From Betaproteobacteria bacterium (GTDB lineage Bacteria > Pseudomonadota > Gammaproteobacteria > Burkholderiales > SG8-39), in assembly GCA_005888925.1 (NCBI GenBank), contig VBCP01000245.1:1-7998 (forward strand): a stretch of DNA of 7,998 nt. Direction: 5' to 3'. Below, in pieces: positions 1 through 5,610 of the stretch (its first letter is position 1; every line of letters begins with the position of its first letter). The position numbers and the translations under genes are program-made. The notes beneath the pieces were generated by a model. That model searched no databases. It was not told where the DNA came from and saw nothing but the letters and a program-made list of their open reading frames with translations.

Positions 1-701
1 TCGCTCTGTGGGCGCTGGTCACGTTCGGCGGCGTGATCGATGCGATGTTCCTGAAGGATCCGGTCTACACGTTCAAGACCGGGATCGATCTCTTCGTGCA
101 GTTCGGCTTCGTAAGAGACGTCGGCATCACCGTGTTCCGCGTGGTGGGCGGCTTCATCCTCGCGGCCATCGTCGCGGTGCCGCTCGGCATCCTCATGGGC
201 GCGTTCAAGCCGGTCGAGGCCTTCCTCGAGCCTTTCGTGTCCTTCGCGCGCTACCTGCCGGCCTCGGCGTTCATTCCGCTGCTCATCCTGTGGGCCGGCG
301 TCGGCGAGAAGCAGAAGCTCTCGGTGATCTTCATCGGCTCGGTGTTCCAGGTCATCCTGATGGTGGCGCTGATCGTCGGCTCGACGCGCCGCGACCTGAT
401 CGAGGCCGCCTACACGCTCGGCGCCGACTCCAGTGGCATCGTCCGGCGGGTGATGTTGCCGGGCGCGGCGCCGCAGATCGCCGAGACGCTGCGTCTCGTG
501 CTCGGCTGGGCCTGGACCTACGTGATCGTCGCCGAGCTGGTGGGCGCCGAGAGCGGCATCGGCCACATGATCATGGACAGCCAGCGCCTGCTCGATACCG
601 GGCAGATGATCTTCGGCATCTTGTGCATCGGCGTGATCGGGCTCGTCTCCGACCTCGCCTTCAGGTGGGCGAACCAGCGCCTCTATCCATGGGCTTTCTG
701 A
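1..701 (+). CDS. ABC transporter permease, NitT/TauT (SsuC/TauC-like) family, 5'-truncated by window edge
   Basis: Inner-membrane permease of an ABC importer of the nitrate/sulfonate/taurine type. It forms the channel and couples to the ATPase encoded next. The frame is open from base 3, so the true start lies upstream; the GTG at 33 is only an internal codon. About five hydrophobic segments are visible, for example around VGGFILAAIVAVPLGILMGA, PASAFIPLLILW and LSVIFIGSVFQVILMVALIV. The cytoplasmic EAA loop that docks on the ATPase is intact: EAA at 402-410, then GADSSG, then LPG at 456-464. The C-terminus (SDLAFRWANQRLYPW) is typical of the family and appears complete. The last 13 nt overlap the ATPase gene (689-701), indicating translational coupling. 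No binding-protein gene for this transporter is visible; it may lie upstream. The substrate cannot be read from the sequence. The family is confident, the specificity unknown. Confidence 0.93.
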   Translation, partial: ALWALVTFGGVIDAMFLKDPVYTFKTGIDLFVQFGFVRDVGITVFRVVGGFILAAIVAVPLGILMGAFKPVEAFLEPFVSFARYLPASAFIPLLILWAGVGEKQKLSVIFIGSVFQVILMVALIVGSTRRDLIEAAYTLGADSSGIVRRVMLPGAAPQIAETLRLVLGWAWTYVIVAELVGAESGIGHMIMDSQRLLDTGQMIFGILCIGVIGLVSDLAFRWANQRLYPWAF

Positions 702-1081
702 CGGTCGAGGGCGTGTCGCACCGTTTCCCCGGCGTACACGGCGGCCCGCCCACCGAGGCGTTGAGCCGCACCGATCTCAGCGTCGAGGACAACGACTTCA
801 TCGCCATCCTCGGCCCGTCGGGCTGCGGCAAGTCGACGCTGCTGCGCATCGTCGCCGGGCTCGAGACGCCGACCACCGGACGCGTGTTGCTGGACGGCCA
901 ACCCGTCACCGGTCCGGGCCCCGATCGCGGCATGGTGTTCCAGTCCTACACGCTCTTCCCGTGGCTCACCGTCGAGCAGAACATCCGCGCGCGTGGGGCT
1001 GCGAGGATTCGAGCGGCACTATCCGAAGATGCTGTCTGGCGGCATGCAGCAACGCACCGCGCTCGCGCGCGCATTGGCTAA
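689..1081 (+). CDS. ABC transporter ATP-binding protein, NitT/TauT family: N-terminal part of a frameshifted gene
   Basis: First half of the ATPase that powers the upstream permease (SsuB/TauB-like). The ATG at 689 overlaps the permease stop by 13 nt and has no clear Shine-Dalgarno sequence, so it probably depends on coupling. Walker A GPSGCGKST is at 812-838, and the Q-loop region MVFQSYTLFPWLTV begins at 932 with Gln at 941-943. Family-like sequence ends at VEQNIR (about 988). After that this frame reads RARGAARIRAALSED and continues to a stop at 1081 without resembling the family. The rest of the protein continues in another frame from 993. In this family some two dozen residues normally separate NIR-FGL from the VGL-GFE stretch before the signature motif, and they are missing here. 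The frame change implies a loss of 3n+2 nt, perhaps around 70, at a CGCGCGCG run (986-993). As read, this product could not form a working ATPase. Confidence 0.8.
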   Translation: MGFLTVEGVSHRFPGVHGGPPTEALSRTDLSVEDNDFIAILGPSGCGKSTLLRIVAGLETPTTGRVLLDGQPVTGPGPDRGMVFQSYTLFPWLTVEQNIRARGAARIRAALSEDAVWRHAATHRARARIG

Positions 1082-1415
1082 CGATCCCAAAATCTTGCTG
1101 ATGGATGAACCCTTCGGCGCCCTCGACAACCAGACGCGCGCGCTGATGCAGGAGCTGCTGCTCGGCATCTGGGAAGCCGATCGCAAGACCGTGCTCTTCG
1201 TGACGCACGACATCGACGAGGCGATCTTCATGGCGAACCGGGTAGTTGTGCTCTCGGCGCGGCCGGGACGCATCAAGGCCGACGTGCGCATCGAGCTGCC
1301 GCATCCGCGCCATTACACGATGAAGACCACGCCGGCGTTTTCCGCTTACAAGGCCCAGCTCACCGAGGAGATCCGCACCGAGGCGATGAAGGCCGTGGAG
1401 ATGCACCATGCTTAA
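993..1415 (+). CDS. ABC transporter ATP-binding protein, NitT/TauT family: C-terminal part of a frameshifted gene
   Basis: Second half of the same ATPase, in the frame one base over. Family similarity begins at VGLRGFERHYPKMLSGG, directly at the GTG at 993. The ABC signature LSGGMQQR is at 1032-1055, Walker B plus D-loop ILLMDEPFGALD starts at 1092, and the H-loop His in VTHDIDEA is at 1206-1208. The C-terminal tail (SARPGRIKADVRIELPHPRH) is normal for the SsuB/TauB group. The stop at 1413-1415 overlaps the cupin start by 8 nt. Together with the 689-988 part every catalytic motif is present, and adding about 24 residues would give roughly 266, a normal length. The only defect is therefore the junction. 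Either the gene carries a real deletion and is a pseudogene, or the sequence lost bases in assembly. The GTG at 993 is not a likely natural start. Confidence 0.8.
   Translation: MGLRGFERHYPKMLSGGMQQRTALARALANDPKILLMDEPFGALDNQTRALMQELLLGIWEADRKTVLFVTHDIDEAIFMANRVVVLSARPGRIKADVRIELPHPRHYTMKTTPAFSAYKAQLTEEIRTEAMKAVEMHHA
1397..1400 (+). promoter_or_regulatory. Ribosome binding site of the cupin gene
   Basis: GGAG, seven bases before the ATG at 1408 and inside the 3' end of the ATPase gene. It supports 1408 as the cupin start and lets the cupin be translated even if ribosomes leave the broken ATPase frame early. Confidence 0.55.
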
Positions 1416-1875
1416 ACTTCCAGCACTGGACCCGAACACAGTGGAGGAGAAACGCGGCTCCGGCTATCCGGAGCCCTTCAAGTCGCGCATGGGCGAGCGC
1501 GTCAAGCGGCGGCTCGGCCAAGCTTGCGGGCTCACAAAGCTCGGCGTGAACCTGGTGACCCTCGGTCCCGGCGGCCAGTCGGCATTGCGGCACTGGCATA
1601 CGCTCGAGGATGAATTCGTTTACGTGCTGGAAGGCGAGGTTGTGCTCGTCACGAACGGCGGAGAGCAGACGCTCAGCGCGGGGATGTGCGCGGGCTATCC
1701 CGCCGGCAACGCCGACGCGCATCACTTCATCAACCGCTCGCCGCGGCCGGCGAAATACCTCGAGATGGGCCAGCGCCCCGAGGGCGACGTGGCGTTTTAT
1801 CCCGACGACGACCTCATGTTGATGCCCACGCCGGACGGTGATATTTCGGTACACAAGGACGGCAGGAGGTATTGA
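1408..1875 (+). CDS. Small single-domain cupin protein, likely metal-binding
   Basis: A 155-residue protein with one cupin beta-barrel. Cupin motif 1, G-x5-HxH-x4-E-x6-G, is matched exactly by residues 56-76 (G56, H62, H64, E69, G76). Motif 2 is recognisable at about 92-109 as G-x5-PxG followed by His-His and Asn (P98, H105/H106, N109). These His and Glu residues are the usual metal ligands, so a bound Fe, Mn or Zn is plausible. The C-terminal part (GDVAFYPDDDLML, then a charged tail ending DGRRY) belongs to a common uncharacterised cupin type whose reaction I cannot name. No signal peptide is present, so it should be cytosolic. The start overlaps the ATPase stop by 8 nt and the stop TGA directly abuts the GTG of the next gene, so it is an operon member. 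It could be an enzyme (isomerase or dioxygenase type) or a ligand-binding protein acting on whatever the transporter imports; that is inference. Confidence 0.88.
   Translation: MLKLPALDPNTVEEKRGSGYPEPFKSRMGERVKRRLGQACGLTKLGVNLVTLGPGGQSALRHWHTLEDEFVYVLEGEVVLVTNGGEQTLSAGMCAGYPAGNADAHHFINRSPRPAKYLEMGQRPEGDVAFYPDDDLMLMPTPDGDISVHKDGRRY
1864..1870 (+). promoter_or_regulatory. Strong ribosome binding site of the GST-like gene
   Basis: AGGAGGT, five bases before the GTG at 1876 and inside the last codons of the cupin gene. This near-consensus Shine-Dalgarno sequence decides the GTG start, which follows the cupin TGA with no gap (TGAGTG). Confidence 0.75.
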
Positions 1876-2493
1876 GTGCTGACGCTCTACGGTGCAAAAG
1901 GCTCTGGCGCCGCAGCCGCCGAGGCCGCGCTGCGCATCGCGGATGTACCGTTCCGCTGGGTGGAGGCGGCGAGCTGGGAGCCGGGCAAGGGGCTCGAGGA
2001 GCTGAAGCGCGTCAATTCGCTCGCGCAGATCCCGACGCTGCTGCTCGAGGACGGCGCGGTGATGACCGAGAGCGCCGCGATTCTCATCTGGCTGGGCTTG
2101 CACTATCCGAAGAGCGGCCTGCTGCCTTCGGATCCGGCGCAGGCGATCCGCGGCCTGGTCTACATCGCCGCGAACTGCTACTCCGCGATCGGCATCATCG
2201 ATTACCCGGCGCGCTACTGCGCGCCCTGCGACGACGCGATGAGCGAACGCATCCGGGCGGGCGCCAAGTCTCGGCTGCCCGAGTACTGGCGCATCTTCGC
2301 CGATGAGTTCGGCACGCACATGAATCCGGCTCAGCCCGGCGCGCTCGACCTGCTCGCGGCCGTGGTGTCACGCTGGTCTGGCACTCGAGCGCATCTCAAA
2401 GAAAGCCGCCCTGCGTTCCACGCGATGCTGGAAAAAGTCGAAGCCGACCCGCGCATCGCGGCCATCTTCCAGCGGCACTGGCCCAAGAAATAA
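1876..2493 (+). CDS. Glutathione S-transferase family protein
   Basis: A 205-residue cytosolic GST-fold protein of normal family length. The N-terminal thioredoxin-like half (about 1-77) starts LTLYGAKGSG and contains the hallmark cis-proline motif QIPTLLLEDG (P53) and the glutathione-contacting TESAAIL (E65, S66). The C-terminal half (about 85-205) is the helical domain. Ser10 sits where beta-class bacterial GSTs carry the active-site cysteine, so it may serve as the catalytic or glutathione-contacting residue. That alignment was done by eye. GTG is the start, chosen because of the AGGAGGT five bases upstream and the direct junction with the cupin stop. It is the last gene of the operon and converges on the tricorn gene with 19 bp between. 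The substrate is unknown. Its linkage to a NitT/TauT transporter and a cupin suggests a role in handling an imported organic compound, by inference only. Confidence 0.9.
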   Translation: MLTLYGAKGSGAAAAEAALRIADVPFRWVEAASWEPGKGLEELKRVNSLAQIPTLLLEDGAVMTESAAILIWLGLHYPKSGLLPSDPAQAIRGLVYIAANCYSAIGIIDYPARYCAPCDDAMSERIRAGAKSRLPEYWRIFADEFGTHMNPAQPGALDLLAAVVSRWSGTRAHLKESRPAFHAMLEKVEADPRIAAIFQRHWPKK

Positions 2494-2515
2494 TTACGGA
2501 CGTTGTCCGGAATTA
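2491..2515. terminator. Palindrome spanning both convergent stop codons, possible bidirectional terminator
   Basis: Left arm TAATTACGGAC (2491-2501), three-base loop GTT (2502-2504), right arm GTCCGGAATTA (2505-2515). The arms pair at 10 of 11 positions, the one mismatch being A2496 opposite G2510. The first three bases are the TAA of the GST gene and the last three are the complement of the TAA of the tricorn gene. The inner five pairs are GC-rich and the outer pairs are A/T, giving a short U-containing tail in both directions. It is symmetric and lies exactly where two convergent transcripts must end. The stem is short and the U tract weak, so strength as an intrinsic terminator is uncertain. 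Confidence 0.5.
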
Positions 2516-5362
2516 GCGCCGCGGCGGCAGCGGCGGCGGGGTGAGGCGCGGGCGATTCTCGAGCTTCGGCCGCGAGGGGCGCACCTCGTCGATGCGCTTG
2601 AGCGCGATGGCTAGCGCGGTCTCGAGCTGCCGATCGTGGCCGGCGACGTAATCCTGCGGCGCATTGTCGACGTCGATATCGGGATCGGTGCCGTAGTTCT
2701 CCACCGCCCAGCCGACGTCCGTGAACCAGAACGAGAACTCGGGCTGAGTCACCGTGGTGCCGTCGACCAGCGGATGGCGCGGATAAATGCCGATCACGCC
2801 GCCCCAGGTGCGCTTGCCGATGAGCGGGCCGATCTTCATCAGCTTGAAGCAGTGCGAGAAGATGTCGCCGTCGGAGCCGGCGTGCTCGTTGGTGAGGGCG
2901 ACGAGCGGGCCAAACGCGGAGTAGCTCGGGTAGGGATACGGCTGCTCCCAGCGCGGAAAATCGTAGCCGATGCGCTTCCGCGCGAGCTTCTCGAGCAGGA
3001 GCTGCGAGACGTGGCCACCACGGTTGTAGCGCACGTCGACGATCATCCCATCGCGCTCGCACTCGACGATGAAGTAGCGGTGGAACTCGGCGAAGCCCGC
3101 CGACATCATGTCGGGCAGGTGCAGGTAGCCGACGCGGCCCTTCGACTGCTCGTGCACCCAGCGGCGGTTGCGCTCCACCCAGTCGCGGTAGCGCGCGGGG
3201 ACTTCGTCCTTCAGCAGCGTGACGAGGGCCGTGCGCTTTTCGTCGCCCTTGGCGATAGTCAATTCGACTTTTGCGCCCGCCTGATGCACGAGCAGTGAAG
3301 TCACCGGCCGCTCGGGCGTCACCGGCTGGCCGTTCACCGCGAGGATGCGCTCGCCGACGCGCGCCTCGACGCCAACTGCGTTGAGCGGCGAGTCGGAGAC
3401 CGCCTCCCAGGCGTCGCCGGTGGCGATGTGCCTGATCTCGTTTCCCTTGAAATCCGCGGCGAGTGCGCCGAGCGTCCAGGCTGGCGGCTTGCGATGATCG
3501 CCGAGCATCTCGTAGGCGTGCGAGGTGCCGAGCTCGCCGTGCATCTCCCAGATCAGGTCCGAGAGCTCACCGCGCGTCGATATCCTCGGCAGCAGCGCTT
3601 CGTACTTGCGCACCGCGCCCTGCCAGTCGACGCCCGACATGTCCTGCACCCAGAACTGATCGCGCTGCAGCCGCGCGACCTCGCGCAGCATCTGGCGCCA
3701 TTCGAGCGCCGGGTCGACCGAGACGCGGATGCGCTCGAGGTCGATAGAGCCCGTCTGGCGCGAATGCTCGGGAAAACCTTCGCCCGCTTTGGGATCGGGC
3801 TTCTTGCTGGCCTCGAGCGCGCGCAGCTTCTTGCCTTCGCGCATGAGGAGCGTCTTGGCGTCGCGCGAGAGCGAGAACGAGTCGATCTTTTCCACCAATA
3901 TCTCGCGATGCACCGTGGCGAAGTCGAAGCACTCGAGGCGCCCCGGCCGCTCGGCGCCGAGGCCGCCGCGCCCATGCGCGCCCGCGACGTCGAACACCGT
4001 CCACAGCACCTTGCCGTGGATGCCGGCGATCTGGCGATAGACGCCTTCGGGCACCGGGAAGGCGGCGACCCGGCGCTCGAGCCCCTCCACGTCGATCTGC
4101 ACCAGCTGCGCCTTCGGCGGCTCCTTTTCCTCGGGCTTGGTGAAGCCGCGCGGCTCCGGGTCGAACGGCGGCTTGCCGCGCGCCTGCAGCGCGATCAGAT
4201 ACGGCCGACCGCCGCGCGGGAACGACAGCTCGAAGTTGACGTTGTCGTAGACCGGGTCGAAGGTCCGGATCGAGAGGAAGTAGAGGTAGCGCCCTTCCGG
4301 ATCGAAGGCCGGGCAGTAGTCGATGAAGTCGCCATTCGTCGCTGGCACCACGCGACCGCGCCCGAGCTCATACAAATGGATGGCGCTCGTGACGGGGGTA
4401 GTGGGGAACTGGTAGGCGAGCCAGGCGCCATCGGGCGACCAGGCGAGCTGCTCGCTGCGGCCGAACTTGCTCTTGGCGATTGTCTGCACGCTCGACTTCT
4501 CGAGGTCGGCGAGCAGCACCTCGCAGCGATGGTTGGTGATGGCCACGAGCTTGCCGCTCGGCGCGGCCTCCATCGCCACGACGCGCCCGATGTCGGCGTC
4601 GAGCGTGCGCTCGGCACCGTCGGAGAAAACCTGCAAGCGCTCCTCGCCCGAAGCATCGCAGACTCCGACCAGGCTGCCGTCGGCGAGCCAGCGACCATGG
4701 CGGAAGCGCACGGCGTCGGGCGCGCCATGCTGGCGCACCGCGCCTTCCCAGAGCGCGAACGAGAAGAGCTTGCCGCGCACATCGGTAACCACGCTATGCC
4801 CGGCAGGATGCAGGTCGTAGCCGCCAAGAAACTCGGCGGGTGCGACGAACTTGCGCGCCGCCTGCGTGCGGTGCGCGCGCACCTCGACCTCCAGGCACCG
4901 GCTCGTATCCTTGGTGGGGTCGAAGAGCCAGATGTCGGCGCCGCACTGGTAGACGATGCGCTTGCCGTCGGTCGAGGCGTGGCGCGCGTAGTAGTCGTCG
5001 TGATCGGTATGCCGCCGAACACCAGAACCATCGGGTGCGCACGAATAGAGATTGCCGACGCCTTCGAAGTCGGAAAGGAACCAGATGCGATTGCCGAGCC
5101 AGAGCGGGCTCGTGATGTTGCCCTTGAGCATCTCCAGCCGGCGAAACTCGCCGTCGCCAGTTGCGTCCGCCCACAGCGCGCCGGCAGTGCCGCCGCGGTA
5201 ACGCTTCCAGCGTGCGGGGTCGGCGGTGTTGCGGCCGATGACTTTCGCACTCTTGGGACCGAAGGCGAGGTGGTTCACTTGGCCGAAGGGGAGCAGGTGC
5301 TGACGAAGAGGATCGAGCCTTCGGGCGTCCAGCCGCGCACGATGACGTCGGGCCCGAGCCAA
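2513..5362 (-). CDS. Tricorn-type protease (propellers, PDZ, peptidase S41): main part of a frame-disrupted gene
   Basis: Large cytosolic serine protease related to the archaeal tricorn core protease, which trims oligopeptides into short peptides. Family sequence begins at LLPFGQVNHLAFGP (from 5296); the first 22 residues from the ATG at 5362 are out-of-frame and not part of the protein. Propeller repeats with SPDG-type turns fill the N-terminal half (for example LAWSPDGAWLAYQ). A PDZ-like segment (VGERILAVNGQPV) and the S41 core follow. The expected catalytic residues are all visible: Ser-His in GELGTSHAYE (codons 3521-3523 and 3518-3520), the nucleophile pair Ser-Asp in HAGSDGD (2873-2875 and 2870-2872), and Glu in WAVENYGTDP (2699-2701). 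Spacings of 216 and 58 residues are close to 220 and 58 in the Thermoplasma enzyme. The tail is Pro/Arg-rich. The missing 5' end is encoded separately at about 5296-5610. It converges with the GST gene. Confidence 0.9.
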   Translation of the reverse strand: MARARRHRARLDARRLDPLRQHLLPFGQVNHLAFGPKSAKVIGRNTADPARWKRYRGGTAGALWADATGDGEFRRLEMLKGNITSPLWLGNRIWFLSDFEGVGNLYSCAPDGSGVRRHTDHDDYYARHASTDGKRIVYQCGADIWLFDPTKDTSRCLEVEVRAHRTQAARKFVAPAEFLGGYDLHPAGHSVVTDVRGKLFSFALWEGAVRQHGAPDAVRFRHGRWLADGSLVGVCDASGEERLQVFSDGAERTLDADIGRVVAMEAAPSGKLVAITNHRCEVLLADLEKSSVQTIAKSKFGRSEQLAWSPDGAWLAYQFPTTPVTSAIHLYELGRGRVVPATNGDFIDYCPAFDPEGRYLYFLSIRTFDPVYDNVNFELSFPRGGRPYLIALQARGKPPFDPEPRGFTKPEEKEPPKAQLVQIDVEGLERRVAAFPVPEGVYRQIAGIHGKVLWTVFDVAGAHGRGGLGAERPGRLECFDFATVHREILVEKIDSFSLSRDAKTLLMREGKKLRALEASKKPDPKAGEGFPEHSRQTGSIDLERIRVSVDPALEWRQMLREVARLQRDQFWVQDMSGVDWQGAVRKYEALLPRISTRGELSDLIWEMHGELGTSHAYEMLGDHRKPPAWTLGALAADFKGNEIRHIATGDAWEAVSDSPLNAVGVEARVGERILAVNGQPVTPERPVTSLLVHQAGAKVELTIAKGDEKRTALVTLLKDEVPARYRDWVERNRRWVHEQSKGRVGYLHLPDMMSAGFAEFHRYFIVECERDGMIVDVRYNRGGHVSQLLLEKLARKRIGYDFPRWEQPYPYPSYSAFGPLVALTNEHAGSDGDIFSHCFKLMKIGPLIGKRTWGGVIGIYPRHPLVDGTTVTQPEFSFWFTDVGWAVENYGTDPDIDVDNAPQDYVAGHDRQLETALAIALKRIDEVRPSRPKLENRPRLTPPPLPPRR

Positions 5363-5610
5363 GTCATGCGCCGCGCGGGTCCGCCCTCGGCCGGCATCAG
5401 GTAGACCTCGGGGTGCTGCTCATCTCGGGCGACGTAGGCGAGCCAACGCCCGTCCGGCGAAAGGCACGGCGTACCGACCTCGCCCAGGCCCGCGGTCAGG
5501 CGCCGGGCGGTGCCGCCGGCGGCATCGACGCGCCAAAGGTCGTCGTCGCAAACGAAAACGATTGCATCGCCAGCAATGCTGGGCTGCCTGAGGTAACCTC
5601 GCGCTGTCAT
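5275..5610 (-). CDS. Tricorn-type protease: N-terminal part, separated by a frame break
   Basis: The first 105 residues of the tricorn protein: TARGYLRQPSIAGDAIVFV, then the acidic DDDLWRV strand, LTAGLGEVGTPCLSPDGRW, HPEVYLMPAEGG and RGWTPEGSILFVST. These are the opening blades of the first propeller. After Thr105 (codon 5296-5298) the frame reads CSPSAK and stops at 5275, while the continuation LLPFGQVNH is one frame over from 5296. Family members normally have about 20-25 residues between LFVST and LPFGQVNH, so a loss of 3n+1 nt (perhaps about 70) is likely rather than a single-base slip. The start is uncertain. The ATG at 5610 fits the family N-terminus but has no ribosome binding site. 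An in-frame ATG at 5628 (adding MAESIL) has GAGG at a suitable distance and would overlap the divergent gene by 20 bp. No signal peptide is seen. Confidence 0.75.
   Translation of the reverse strand: MTARGYLRQPSIAGDAIVFVCDDDLWRVDAAGGTARRLTAGLGEVGTPCLSPDGRWLAYVARDEQHPEVYLMPAEGGPARRMTWLGPDVIVRGWTPEGSILFVSTCSPSAK

Noticed and set aside
33..701. GTG at 33 as the permease start
   Set aside because: The frame stays open to the window edge, and the protein would lack the usual N-terminal segment. The gene is better read as truncated by the window.
1360..2319. Minus-strand open frame of 319 codons opposite the cupin and GST genes
   Set aside because: It is antisense to two recognised proteins and crosses their gene boundary, with Arg/Ala/His-rich composition and no domain.
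3428..5404. Very long plus-strand open frame (658 codons) opposite the tricorn gene
   Set aside because: It is antisense to a strongly conserved protease frame. Its translation is Arg/Ala/Glu-rich, low-complexity and without recognisable domains, as expected from a GC-rich shadow frame.
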